Positions 36,143 to 47,746 are shown, counted from the first letter of the stretch. The stretch: DNA of 64,000 nt from Tethya wilhelma (GCA_964030475.1 CAXIPT010000002.1:2240827-2304826); one strand, 5' to 3'. Notes: generated by a model from the sequence alone, not told the origin. Made by a program: numbers and translations.

Positions 36143-36734
36143 CTTGTTTAGCATTTTCCTGGTTAAAATTTTGATCCTCAACATTTTCCTTGTTTGTAGC
36201 CTCTGCTGAACTATGGAGTAAATATGATCGGGATCTCTTTCTGGAATTTGAACCTACAAAAGAGACATGCAGTTGAGCCAAAATTCCTTGTCATGCACTT
36301 TGCTGTACAACTATTAATACAGTGGAACAAGAATTCAAAGAGTCAGTTAGTCTATTGAGCTAGACCCTCCTCCTTCGTCACATTGCACGTACCGAGAGAA
36401 AGAGTGATTATGCACAATCTACATGTGGAACAAGCAATCAACTTACAATCATCATGGCTTGTCAACTTCTTGTCTTTCTCTATGTTGCTAGCAACTCCTG
36501 TCTGTCCAATCTCTCTCAGAGCCTTCACTAAACTCTCCCAAGATGGAGTACCACTTCTTTGGAGAACATCATCCTCTGCTCGGAGCCAGGCAGCCACCAT
36601 GTCAGCACGTACGTGATCCATTTCTTTCAGTTTGATGTGATTCAGTCCTAATGCTCCACCTAACTCCCACAGTTGAGCCTTCTCCAGGTCTTTGAGCCAG
36701 CGAGACACAGAGTGATGCTCGTTCATATCAAGTT
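36143..36734 (-). CDS. Gene B exons E4 and E5: Death domain and basic linker
   Basis: E4 (36447-36734, 288 bp) encodes a Death domain with HHSVSRWLKDLEKAQLWELG, GALGLNHIKLKEMDH, AAWLRAEDDVLQRSG and SWESLVKALREIGQ; E5 (36143-36253, 111 bp) gives SNSRKRSRSYLLHSSAEATN and an acidic end. Both are phase 1 on each side and intact. Replacement differences from gene A are few (for example DHVR for NYPR). In the assembled protein the Death domain would directly follow the 2A cut, close to the new N terminus, and would be free in the cytosol. Confidence 0.88.
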
Positions 36735-37108
36735 CTATAAGAAATGAAATTATCAGTAATACTTAAAAACATAATTAGCTACTTGCATGCAAATTCACAT
36801 TTAATCTCGGTATTCTTGATAATGGTGCATATGCATCATGATAACTTTAATTTGACAACAGAATGGAAATTACAGCTAACTGACCTTTAGTGTTTAAAAA
36901 AGCAGGCTGAGGCTGAGTGTTAGTCACTAGGAAAGAGGGAAAGTGGGCTCTCTTAATTTTTATTCACTGGTAGAAATCAGCCATTTGTTAAAATAAAGAT
37001 TAGAAAAAAGAATTAAGCTGTACAAGCCCAACCATGTGTATGTCAGTTACTCAACAGATAGCTAGGTAATGGTCAACAATTTTGAATGCTGTATGATGTA
37101 TGTCATAA

Positions 37109-37483
37109 CAGGGGCGTAGCTAAGATTTAGAGGAAGGGGGTGCTGAAATTGAGCGCGCGCAGCACGCGTAAAATTTTGGGGTGCCACGCCCACTTTTGGA
37201 TCACGTGATCGGAATCGTGACCTTAGAACTATTGTTGGGAGCTAGCTGCTCAGCGCTTTCAATCAACCTAGCGTGAATTAAACCGTTCTGAAGTTTGTTT
37301 ATCAAGAGCTTAGACATAAATGAGCTTGGAAAATAGCGTCAAAGAACAAACAAGTGAGAAATAGAGATTGCAAAAGGCCTGATAACTTATTAATAAATCC
37401 AATTATTAATGGTTTTTGCGCTTCCGGTCAACGGCAAAGGGGGTGCTCAAGCCCCCTGAGCACCCCCCTAAAATACGCCCCTG
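37109..37483. mobile_element. 375 bp hAT-like MITE in gene B intron
   Basis: The ends are CAGGGGCGTA and TACGCCCCTG; the flanks repeat CATAA (37104-37108 and 37484-37488), and gene A has the empty site GTCATAATAACAATT. CAGGGGCG ends with a five-base duplication resemble hAT5-type elements (class by recollection). No coding capacity. Confidence 0.85.
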
Positions 37484-37642
37484 CATAATAACAATTATCT
37501 GACACATTACATGCAGTCATGTGACTCAGATGTGAGGCAGTACACTTGACATACGATATCTCATACTAAGGTACTTAGCGGCAATAATGCTACCTCCAAA
37601 GAGTTATAATAGACGACACTGAGTTATTCAGCTTATTCTTAC

Positions 37643-37831
37643 GTGTAACAGGACCAGGATTTCTCTCCACATCTCCAGCTAGGAGGAGGAGCATTGCCAC
37701 CACTAGAGTGGACAACTGGAGGAAGAATTGTGGCAATATCACTCTAAGAAGTGCATCTCTGATGTTGAACATGGTCTTCTTTGACTTCATGGTAGCAGCA
37801 GTAGGTGGTAAATGAACATGTTGTAAATCTC
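37643..37831 (-). CDS. Gene B exon E3: hydrophobic leader ending in a 2A motif
   Basis: 189 bp, phase 1 on both sides, acceptor TTCTCCAG and donor GTAAGA. Encodes DLQHVHLPPTAATMKSKK, a hydrophobic stretch and GDVERNPGP (37650-37676). The residue after the motif is joined through VT to the Death-domain exon. Two readings are possible. If spliced to E1 and E2, 2A lies after a third membrane segment and would release a membrane peptide from the Death-ankyrin part. If translation starts at the local ATG (MKSKK), the product is a short signal-like leader plus 2A, as reported for sea urchin NLR leaders. Confidence 0.88.
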
Positions 37832-38690
37832 CTGGAGAAGAAGACAATGTTGAATGTACACAGATATCAACATATTGCAGATAAACATGAATGTACATTA
37901 CACTGCACAACATCTTTTAACAGATTGACAACCCTCAATCTTTACAACAAAACAAAGAATAATATTAAGCAATGTTACAGTACCTCTTACATACGTGTAT
38001 TGTTTCATTTGTATAGGCTCATCAAACAAGTTCCTGGTGATAATGAGACACCACATAAAGTTTCTCATCATGCATCAAGGCTCTAACCAATAACCCTCGA
38101 AGTACGCACTTGTGCATACTATGACGGTCACCCTTAGTGCTTAGTGCTATTGTTTAGACAAACTGTCTAAACACTGAACTCTGAACTTCCTATACAAATA
38201 GGCAAAGTACAGCTCTACTAAAATTTTAATACAAAGTTTGAGTTGCAAATCTTGAAGGGGTGTGCCTGCAGCAGTAGCTAAACAACTTTTCAAGGGACAA
38301 GCTTCAAAGTTACTCCATAGGTGCAGAGATAGTTAGGCTATAATAATTAAAGGCATAGTATCGCTTTTGTGAGCATTGCTGCCTAGTATAGCTACAAAAA
38401 ATACTTAAGGCGGCAAAGCTTTTTTGGTGTATTCAACGATTAGACCCTCCCATACTTAAGGGGTTTTTTTCCAGCCAAAAGCTACACTATACAGCGAGGT
38501 TTGCATCATAGTTAGTATAAAACTTGTTTATAGCTGCATCATAAAAGAAACAGAGTCCAAACTGCCTTTGTAGAATGTGGCAGAGCTGCTTGAAAATTGA
38601 ATTTATTCGTGGTATGATGTGAAAAAGAAAAAAGCATGTGTAATTGGTTAAAGTATCATGTAAACATGTAAGTACATACGTATCATATAC

Positions 38691-39857
38691 CTTGTGAGTC
38701 CATGGATAAGGTAGCATACATGGTACCAGTGTTGGTGTCCATAATGATCTCACACTCTGGTCCAGTGTTCAACCAGAACAAGTCAAGATGTTGGATGTGT
38801 TGAGTCAGTTTCCACTGATACTTGTCTCTCCCTCTGTGCTCTCCAACACCAATCAATATCACCATCATCACCATGGCAACATAGAAGATGGCAATCAACA
38901 GGAAGAATAGTAGCCCACCTCCATCACTGACCAGGAGGGAGGAGATGTCAAAATCAGCAGGTAATCCTGAATCCATAGATTACAGACATAACACAATATC
39001 TATAATCTTGTTATGCATTAAACTAGGATATTAATTATAGCCTTGATCATTTCAAGACACAAAGGAAGACATTCATATCATCTTTTGAAGTCTAAACTAA
39101 TATTGCTAACAGGCTGATTTGAGCAATACACAGCAAAATCGCAAAAGATTAACTCTCAAGTCAAGTTGTTCAAGGTTTATCAGATACTCATCATCAATGA
39201 GACAGAGTTCAAAGGGCAATTAAGGCTATCTTCACATCAACTCTGATGCCATTCAAAGGTTTATTTTTATGCTCTTGTATCTCCTTTTTCACTGCGAGTC
39301 TAAGCAAAAAGAAAAAACGAGAGCTTGGGAATAAACGAGTAATAATGACACAATCATTGTTCAGTATTAATTTTAATTGGATAAAAATTGTCACTTTATA
39401 AAGGTAATCAAGATTAAAAGTCTTAACCTCAAGGTGTATGCATCTTGTTCAAAGGTCTGATCATAATCATATTTGAATAAAATTTTGTCAGTTAATGTTG
39501 ACAGATTATCAAACGCATTTTATAATGATCACAGATGAGCATGCAGCATTAATAAACAATTAACTTACCACTATTGGTTTGAAAGTGATGACCACTGGCT
39601 AATCCATAGGCTCCTAGTCTATGACCACCCAAAAGGTACATTAGAACAGCCATAATTACTGAGTACACTTTGAACAAGACTGGCAGACACAGTATTGTCA
39701 ACAAAGAGTAATACCCCTTCCAATTAGACGGTGGGGTTGAAGGAAGGTCAACAAGGAGACACTCTGAGGCTTTGGTTCTTGGTTTAGCTCTGAACGACCC
39801 TCTCCGTCCATTTATAAAGCCTGTGACTGCTCTCCATTGCTCAGCACTGATTGGCAT
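38691..39857 (-). CDS. Gene B exons E1 and E2: two-membrane-segment N terminus
   Basis: E1 (39569-39857) starts MPISAEQWRAVTGFINGRR and has a membrane segment (LLTILCLPVLFKVYSVIMAV) followed by a Gly/His-rich end. E2 (38691-38966, 276 bp) reads SGLPADFDISSLLVSDGGG, a second segment (LLFFLLIAIFYVAMVMMVIL), then a soluble part with HLDLFWLNTGPECEI. The phase-1 junctions fit E3 exactly. Unlike gene A, E2 is intact here. The family is not recognised. Both exons could also belong to a separate short membrane-protein gene; only transcript data would decide. Confidence 0.7.
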
Positions 39858-40916
39858 CTTGTCCCAGTGATAAGAAATTACCTTAGTATATTGTACTTGC
39901 CAATTTTTTTCCTTCTCCCTCGGTTCGTCTACGGTCTCAGTCTGTTACTAGTCACAAAGTTTACCAAGCCACTTAGACTTAGTATAGCTGCACAGTAGCC
40001 TACTCTACTTCAAGAAACAAATTTCAGCATGCGAGTCTAAGTTTCCAAAACCTCTTTGCTCCAAAGCTCCTGAGTCGTTTTCTCCCGACAAACACAAACA
40101 CACAAGGAAGTTTGTTTGGCAGGTGTATAGATCACACAGGGGGGGGGCGGGGCTCGTTCACGCACGTGATGCTCACCGGCCTTGCATGCATGATATGAGT
40201 CCAATTTATGACGACATTATAACCAGCAACCCGCGCCCGGTGCGGCAGATGCAGACTTTGGGGAGAAACAGACACTCTCTCTTTGCTTAGTCTGAATAGC
40301 CTGGCAAGCCAGACTAACCTCTGCTAGGATTTAATTAACTTAAATTTAAGTTGAAACTCCTAATTATTAAAAACTGAGGTTCAGTATAAAGGCAGTGGGG
40401 GAGCAATGTTGACTTTCTCAGTCAAGTTGAGTTGAGCAGCAATAAGCATATGGCATAAAATGTATACAGTCTTTACACACTGTCTCTACCTACATTAAAA
40501 CTCATCAACTTTTTTGTGGTGGAGTGTGAGAGATAATACATCCATCGTTGCCGATGTGCCAGCCTGGAACATGACCACTGCTGCATGTGACCCTAGGCTG
40601 GCATAGTTTTCCGGGCCATATCAATTTTCTATACTATTATTATACTGTGCTTATATATATTATGCATCTTATAGTATTATATATTATTGTATACATAAGA
40701 ATTTAGTGAAAACTTATTTTAAGCAATTAATAATGCATGACAATTAATTATCTCAAAGCACATCAAGTTATCAACTAAAAGTATTTCTAGTAGCAACAAC
40801 AAAAGAAGAAGAAAAAGTTAACTAACTTTCAAGAATTAAGGAAAAGAAATCAGTGGTGTTTGTGCTATAACTATTGTTTGAGAACATTATGTATAGCTAA
40901 GCATTCATATTGTAAT
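39858..40916. other. Upstream flank of gene B and spacer to gene C
   Basis: 39858-40440 is the likely promoter side of gene B and aligns with gene A upstream sequence, including a G-run near GGGGCGGGGCTCG and CACGTGATGCTCACC; those two are the only GC-rich boxes. From 40441 to 40916 there is no gene or repeat that I can identify. Confidence 0.45.
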
Positions 40917-43474
40917 TCAATGATACAGTTTAACTTTGCTATCATCCAGTGATGAGAGGTTGCATTTTGTAATATTGGTCAAATACTTCACGATATCTAC
41001 GTGTCCATGTTCTATTGCAACATGAAGTAGTGTATATCCATTCCCACCAGGAATGTTTGGATCACATTTAAGGTCAGTGATGAAGAATTTGAGTGCATTT
41101 AAGTGATCATTTAGAGTAGCTTCATGGAGAGGAGTGTCACCATCAGCATCTCTACAATATGGATCACACCCTTTCTCCAATGTCAAATATTTAATGGCAT
41201 CAAGTTGCCCATTTGCGGCAGCAGAATGGAGAGGAGTTACTTTATCAATACTCATTTGCGAGGGGTTACAATTTGCACTGTCAATCAAATACTTCATGAC
41301 ATCAATATGTCCACGTTGAGCCGCAGCATGAAGAGGGGTCATTAAATTTTGGCCAGGAATGCTAGGGTCACAGTTTAAATTTGTGATGAAATACTTTACC
41401 ACAGCTAAGTGGCCACGTAGAGCAGCATCATGAAGGGGAGTATTGCCATTCACATCTCTACAGGTTGGGTCACATTTTTTATCTACTAGAAATTGTACCA
41501 CTTTTAGTTGTCCATTTCCAGCAGCAGAGTGAAGAGGAGTGGACTCGTCACTATCTATTAATTGGTGAGAGATTGCATTTTTCACTGTTTAGTAAGCATT
41601 TTACAACATCCAAATGGCTCATTTCTGCTGCAACATGAAGTGGTGTAAATCCATGAACTGATCGAATATTTGGATCAAGGTTTAACTTGAAAACAAAAAA
41701 GATTACTGTAGTTAAATGGCCACTTAGAGCAGCATAGTGAAGAGGAGTAATACCTTTACTGTCTCTATAAGATGGATCACAGCCTTTCTCAACTAAAAGT
41801 CTGACAGCTTCTGTATGTCCATTCCTAGCAGCATTGAAAAGAGGAGTTGCTTTTTCACTATCTAGAGATTCTGAAGGCTTGCATTTCAAGTGATCAACAA
41901 AATACCTTATGATATCCAAATGTCCCTGATTGGCAGCAAGATGTAAAGGTGTAGAACCACCTATTCCAATATAATTTGGATCACAATTAAATTCTGATAT
42001 GAAAAACTTCACTACTGCCAAATGGCCATTTAGTGCTGCATTGTGAAGAGGAATGTTTCCAAAAATGTTCTTTTTAAATGTTAATCCACACTCCATTTCA
42101 AGAGTAAGCAATTTGACGATTTCTAATTGTCCATTTTTAGCAGCCACATGGAGTGCAGTATCTTTGGATTGATTCACTTGTGAAGGGTTGCATTTTTCTT
42201 CCTCAATCAAATATTTTACCATGTTCACATATCCTTCCTTTGCTGCAATATGAAGCGGAGTCATTCCATGTTGTGCTGGTATATTCGGCCCGATCACACT
42301 TCAAGTGATCGACAAAAAACTTTACTACACTCAAGTGACCAAACCATGCTGCAATGTGAAGGGGAGTGTTTTCGTCATTATCTCTACATAATGGATCACA
42401 GTTTTTATCATCTGTTAAGAATTTTATTGCTTTGATTTGTCCTTTGGCAGCAGCACTGTGGAGAGGTGTATAAGTATCTCCATTAACTGACAATAAGGAT
42501 GGGTTGCAGTTAGCACTATTAATAAGATACTTCAAGATATGTACTTGTCCTTCTTGAGCCGCACAGTGAAGTGGCATCAAACCAAATGCACCTGAAGTGT
42601 TTGGATCACAGTTCAATTCTTCAACTAAATATCTCAGCACATTTAAGTGGCCATGCAAAGAAGCTATGTGGAGTGGAGTGGTGCCATCTGCATCCCTACA
42701 TGTTGGAGCACATGCATTATCTGATATTAAATATCGGACAGCTTCAAGTTGTCCACCTATTGCAGCATAATGAAGAGGAGTAGTTTTATTCCCATCTAAT
42801 TGAGATGGGCTACACTTTACATTCTCGATTAAATATTTCATTATATTAATGTTTCCCATTTCAGAGGCCATATGAACAGCTGTAACTCCTCTCGGAGCAG
42901 GGACGTTAGGATCACATTTTAATTTTTCGATGAAATATTTTACAGTTGAAAGGTGGTTATAAATCACAGAATAATGGAAAGAATTCAACCCGTGCTTCCC
43001 CATATCAGTGATAATTTTCTTTATAGCAAGGTATGGCTTAAATTGATCAATCAAATACATCACAATGCTAACATTTCCTCCAATGCAGGCTGAATGCAAT
43101 GGAGTAATATCTCTTGCTCCATCTCCAGACATTGGATCAACTTTGCATTCAGCAATTAGATACTTGACTATATTAAAATGACCCAACCGAGCTGCAAGAT
43201 GAAGGGGTGTTTCACCATATGCACCAAATACAGAAGGATTGCAGCCTTCTATTTCAACTAAATGCTTCAAAACATTAAGTCGCTTCCCTTCAACTGCATA
43301 ATGAAGAGGAGTGTTTCCAAAGTGGTCTTTTTGTCCAGGGCTACATGTTTTACTCTCTATTAGTCTCTGGACTTCATTCAATCTTCCAAAATAGGAGGCA
43401 GCATGTAGAGAAGTAATGGATGAAAGATAATGCTTCGAAGCTTTGGAATGCTTTGGTACAGTTGATCTTGCCAT
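40917..43474 (-). pseudogene. Gene C exon E7 part: ankyrin array with frameshifts
   Basis: About 24 ankyrin repeats continuing directly from the E6-type sequence of gene C. The N-terminal block matches the other genes (GNTPLHYAVEGKRLNVLKHL; TPLHSACIGGNVSIVMYLI). The three-type cycle is present but with different wording (GNTPLHDAALRGHLAVVKYF, MTPLHAAAQRGHIDVMKYLI). Frames break at about 42292 (four extra bases) and about 41563 (one extra base). It ends at 40917 after DDSK, where homology to gene F stops, so the 3' end is truncated and lacks the family tail. An unspliced cytosolic binding array in origin. Confidence 0.85.
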
Positions 43475-44752
43475 AATGGCTACATCAAACTCAAATTCAT
43501 AGGGATCACTCTTCTCCCCTGTTATGACACCATCTTTGCATTCTAACAGTTCAGCGGCTACTGTAGTAGTACTACTGAGTGTGCCAATTCCTGAATCACT
43601 TCCTTTGTCACTTTTTGGCTTATCATCATGCAGTCTGACCTTGATGTCTTGCCTCCTCTTGAATTAATGCATATTGGTATTCACTGGGTGCTTGACTCTC
43701 AGCTATTTTAGCCGTACTCTTATCGTCATCAATATCATCACTACCATTATCATTAGAAGATGAATGCCTTTCGTCTCGAGTTCCATCATCGTGCATGTGC
43801 TTACTGCCAGGCTGAGATTTCTCCCCTCTAACATCATCATCATCACCTTGAGAGCGTGAGCGGAATAGATCATTACAATCTCCATCATCAGATTCAGGAT
43901 CATCTCTATGGTCACTACTGTGACCCTCAACTCTACTAGATGGATACATATATGCACCAGCAGATATCTTGATTACTCCAAGAGCTGCTAGTGCTGCTTC
44001 TTGTTGAGAGGAAAGAGGGAATAGTTTCTGATAGACTGAAGGAGGAACTTGAAGAGTTAGTTCTAAACAACCTGGAATGACTGATTTTAGTAGCAACAAC
44101 TCAATTGGTAAACTAAGACAAACTGAAATTTCATTGAGAAAACGTCTTAAATGGTTAATTGAACAGTCTTCAAAGCCTTCCTTGTGAACTTTAACAAGAA
44201 AAGAAGGCCATTTGTTTTCACTTTTGCAGTATCCTATCTCTGGGGGACATTCATACACACTTCGACAAGCAAATGCTTTGAATTTTTCTTCATATTCTAG
44301 AAGATCTTTTTGGTCACTGTCGGTTCCCAAGTTTTCAATGATCTTCTTTACTAAGTAGTAGTTGAAGAAGGAACTATAGTCGCTAATAATCAGCATCACT
44401 TCATGTACAGTAGTAGTCTTCAGCAGCTCATAATCAGGGAATCGATATCGAAGCTTTGGCAACTTCAACTCCTTAGAGACAGGTTCTAATGTCTTAGCTG
44501 ATTCAGATAAGCAACATACAACTTTTGTTGCAGCTATATTACGATTTTCTATTGACTTTGTGATAGAGTTTTTCAAATCTTCAAATTTGTTAGTCATTTC
44601 ATCAAACTCGTAACTTAGCTTAGCTTCAAGCACTTCTTTATCTTCATGACTAAGTGTACTGAGATTAAGATAGGGAAATGAGAATCTTGGTTTTTTGTAC
44701 GAAGGAACACTGTTATCTCTACTTATTTCAGACGTTTCCATATTTGTTGACT
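43475..44752 (-). pseudogene. Gene C exon E6 joined to E7 without intron
   Basis: Begins after the acceptor TCAATTGTAG (phase 1) with STNMETSEISRD, then LSHEDKEVLEAKLSYEF, FNYYLVKKIIENLGTDSDQK, RSVYECPPEIG and GCLELTLQVPPSVYQKLFPL, clearly the E6 domain but more diverged than A, B, D and E. One extra base near 43630 shifts the frame; after it HDDKPKSDKGSDSGIGT, STTT and AELLECKDGVITGEKSDPYE run straight into the ankyrin region at 43474. Genes B, D and E have an intron at the position between ECK and D; this copy has none. Confidence 0.85.
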
Positions 44753-45427
44753 CTACAATTGATTCAATTATAGTCAATTTCAACTTGATAATAATTATAA
44801 TAATGGTAATGATAATGATAATGATAATAATACTAATAATAATGAAAGCACCGCTGGTGCACAAGCCTTGGCACACTCAACTAGCTAGTGCACTTGTAAG
44901 AGAGTTAAATTATCACATGTATGTCATATCTACATGTATGGTATTTGTATATGATCAAGAAAACTAATGCACCTATATTATATAGGCCCAAGTTATAGCC
45001 TAGTCCCAAGCTAAGCCCACTGGTTAGCTGAATAACTCTGTGATGAACTGAGCAGCACAGGACATAGCCTACGGTAGATACTGATAGGCTAGTCTCGCTA
45101 GCCAGACTTGTGGAGAGTCTGGCTAGCAAGACTACTGATAGGCTACTGAACTATAGCTAGCTAGCTAATTATTATGATGACTAAAGTGGCTGACATGCAC
45201 TGGCCATGGAATGCTCAGCTGTTGTTAGCAATTGATGCAAAGCCAGGCTGAGTCAAGCTGGGCTACCTCAACCCTAATCGATGCCTAATCAGTAACCCAG
45301 CTTGCATCATAGCTAGATATTATGTATCAGTGCTTGCTAGCACCAAGCACCACTGACCAAAAGCATCAGCAGCAATGCATCTAAGCTGCTTCTAGAGCTC
45401 TTGGAGCTGCTTCCATTCAACACGAAT

Positions 45428-46015
45428 TCTTGATAACGCACACCAAATCAATAGGCGTGGTCTCGAAGCTAAGCGCTAAAACAAGGGGCGGCGACTCCCA
45501 TATGCTCTGTACTTGTGGCTGCGACCGCGGTCAAGATGATGGTCAACGGTCAAAGCGAAATTTTCTTGCTGGTCAACGGTCAAAATGAAATTTTAAAACG
45601 GTCAAAATGATTTCAGAACGGCAAAGTTGGTAATGGTCGTCCAAATGACGTCATACCAAAACTACGGTCAACGGTCAAGCTTAAATTTTAGCGCTGGTCA
45701 AGGGTCAAAATGAAAATTTACAAAGGTCAAGATCTTGACCGCGGTCGCAGCCGCAAGTACAGAGCATATGGGAGTCGCCGCCCCTTGCTAAAAGAAGCGC
45801 AAAAGCCTCAAATCTCAGCAACCACAGTGTTTTGGACAGCAAAAAATATATTTCTACAAGATCATTCAGATTTATGAACGTAAGTACCATCAGTTTTGTT
45901 GCTAGAGCTGCCTTTCTTGAGATTTCGATGGAACAAACAGACAGACAGACAGACACACAAAACGACTACCGTAATTCTCTGCACGTGCTACGCACGTGCC
46001 GAGGCTTAATAATAT
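45428..46015 (-). mobile_element. Dispersed repeat ending in AAGCCTCGGC hairpin, with nested insert
   Basis: Inverted relative of the repeat at 18051. The right end has a GCACGTGC-TAGCACGTGC-type hairpin and GCCGAGGCTTAA, next to ACAGACAGACAGACACACAAA; the left end is near GATAACGCAC, with GAAGCTAAGCGC matching 18270. It is interrupted by the foldback at 45482-45787. The left boundary is approximate. Confidence 0.6.
45482..45787. mobile_element. 306 bp foldback element with CTAAAA duplication
   Basis: Ends CAAGGGGCGGCGACTCCC and the exact complement, flanked by CTAAAA (45476-45481 and 45788-45793). The outer arms of about 50 bp are nearly perfect (CATATGCTCTGTACTTG, GACCGCGGTCAAGAT); the interior repeats GGTCAACGGTCAAA-like words. 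Nested within the older repeat. Confidence 0.9.
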
Positions 46016-46575
46016 TAAGCTAGAATAGAAGCCTTTTATATGTACCTTATATATATTATTTTCTCCATAAACTATACTCAATAAAATTATGCACTGTTAT
46101 AGATATAGCATACTGCACCCTATTGGGTCGGGAAAAAATGCATAATTAACCTTTCACTGGAATTTCTGAAATAAAGCACTTAATTGTTGGGATTATTACT
46201 GTATTCCTTTACTCTTATACTCCATACTGCTATTATAATATATAGTTATATTTTTCATTAAAGGAACTGTGCTACTATATTAAGTGCTGTTGTATTACTA
46301 AAAATAAAATTTTTGATATTTTGTGACATTTCATGACCTTTTGTGAGTTTTTTTTGCTTTGATTCTAGCACAATCTAGGTACAACGTTCAGGATATTAGC
46401 TGAATCCCGTACATAATCATAATCATTACGCATTTGTTAACAAAAACCTAATGCACAATTAAAACGTCACACACTTTTAATTTTTGGTAACACAACAGCG
46501 CCTATAATAATTATTATACACAGTAACTGTTCCATTAAATAAATTATAGATGTAGTATTTAATGATAACTTATAC

Positions 46576-46740
46576 CTATTTGACGAATTTTTTGCTTGAA
46601 AACATGATCTTCCACATTCTTCTTTTTTGTAGCTTCTTCCAAATCACATTCAGAAGTTGAGTGAGGCCTCTTTTTAGACTGCACAACAGATGATGGTTTT
46701 GCCATCTTTTCCTCAGCTGGTCCAGGAATGACCTGGTAGC
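46576..46740 (-). CDS. Gene C exon E5: linker
   Basis: 165 bp, phase 1 at both ends. Encodes YQVIPGPAEEKMAKPSSVV, a basic stretch QSKKRPHSTSE and KKKNVEDHVFKQKIRQI. The NVED and E-rich end matches E5 of genes A and B (NVEDQNFNQENAKQ), so it is the same exon, lengthened. The basic patch again could serve nuclear import (inference). Confidence 0.75.
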   Translation of the reverse strand, partial: ATRSFLDQLRKRWQNHHLLCSLKRGLTQLLNVIWKKLQKRRMWKIMFSSKKFVK

Positions 46741-46843
46741 CTGTCAAAGAGAGTTCAAGTAAATCACAAAGGAAGGAAGGAGAAAACAAAATTACATTTG
46801 TCCTGCATGGTGTCCCATCACATGGGACATCATCTACAAAAAG

Positions 46844-47385
46844 CAGAAGTGTACATTTGATGTGCATGCGCATTATATGCATGCAAGCCATGTGGTCTAT
46901 TGACGACCTTTACCTATACATCAAAATGGCTAAATAAAAAGTACAGTATTTTATTACAGGCCAAGAATTTCAAAGCTGCCTAAATTTTGTTTGCTGCAAT
47001 TTTCGCCAGTATACGAGCCAAAAAGGATGTACTGTGCATGAAATGAAGTCTCACTATATAGTCAAAGTTGGCTCGATGTCTTTTAATTGTTTGTCTGAAA
47101 AAAGCGTTTAAGTAAATCAGTTAGGAAAGAAGGAAGGAAAACAAAATTGCACTGTTGTGGCTTTTCACCAGCGCTCTCTCTACTAGAACTCTAGAAACTT
47201 TCTGTCTGTTTTATTGGTTAATACATGGTACAGTAAGCAAACTGTCTGGGGGAGGCTATAAAATGTATTTGAATTAAGGCTTATATATCTTCCTTTTTTG
47301 GAGGTTTATAAGCATGAACATTTTGTATTGTGTCAATGGGACAGTCGGCCCATTACTACTATACGTACTAACTTACGTATGATAT
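46844..47385 (+). repeat. Dispersed repeat inside gene C intron 4
   Basis: Matches 62690-63185 as reverse complement (TATTGTGTC-ATGGGACAGTCGGCCCAT, GCATGCGCAT, AGCGCTCTCTCTAC) and the partial copy at 13140-13352 directly. No target duplication or protein recognised. Confidence 0.6.
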
Positions 47386-47473
47386 ACCATATGGCCATAT
47401 GTCAGCAAATCATGCACTGGTTGCAGCTCTAGAAACTTCCCTTCACCCACTCCATGGATACCTTTAACTTAGC

Positions 47474-47746
47474 TCTCCAGTTTCTCTCTCTCAATGTTGC
47501 TAGCAATTCCCTTCTGTCCAATCTCTGTTAAAGCCTTTACTAAACTCTCCCAAGATGGAGAACCACTCCTTTTGAGAACATCATCCTCTGCTCGGAGCCA
47601 GGCAGCAGCTATTTCTTCTGGTACATGATTCATTCGTGTCATTTTTACATAATGAAGCCCAAGTGCTCCACCTAACACTATGAGTTGCCTATCATCTATG
47701 TCCATGAGATAGCTGTATACACTGGAGTGATCTTTAATGGTGAGTT
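47474..47746 (-). CDS. Gene C exon E4: Death domain, possible GC donor
   Basis: Encodes a Death domain more diverged from A and B (HSSVYSYLMDIDDRQLIVLG, GALGLHYVKMTRMNH, AAWLRAEDDVLKRSG, SWESLVKALTEIGQKGIASN). Reading straight on, the frame hits TAA at 47469-47471. A donor GAGA/GCTAAG at 47474/47473 would make an exon of 273 bp, divisible by three, phase 1 at both ends like its paralogues, and would join EREKLE to the E5 linker without the stop. GC-AG introns are a known minor class. Alternatively this copy ends after the Death domain. Confidence 0.75.

Larger units (their letters stand above)
44753..46575. other. Gene C intron 5 with nested repeats
   Basis: Holds an imperfect AAT/GATAAT microsatellite (44785-44850), a short inverted repeat GTCTCGCTAGCCAGACT / AGTCTGGCTAGCAAGAC (45092-45141), and the nested elements at 45428-46015. 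From 46016 to 46575 it is AT-rich with nothing recognised. Confidence 0.5.
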
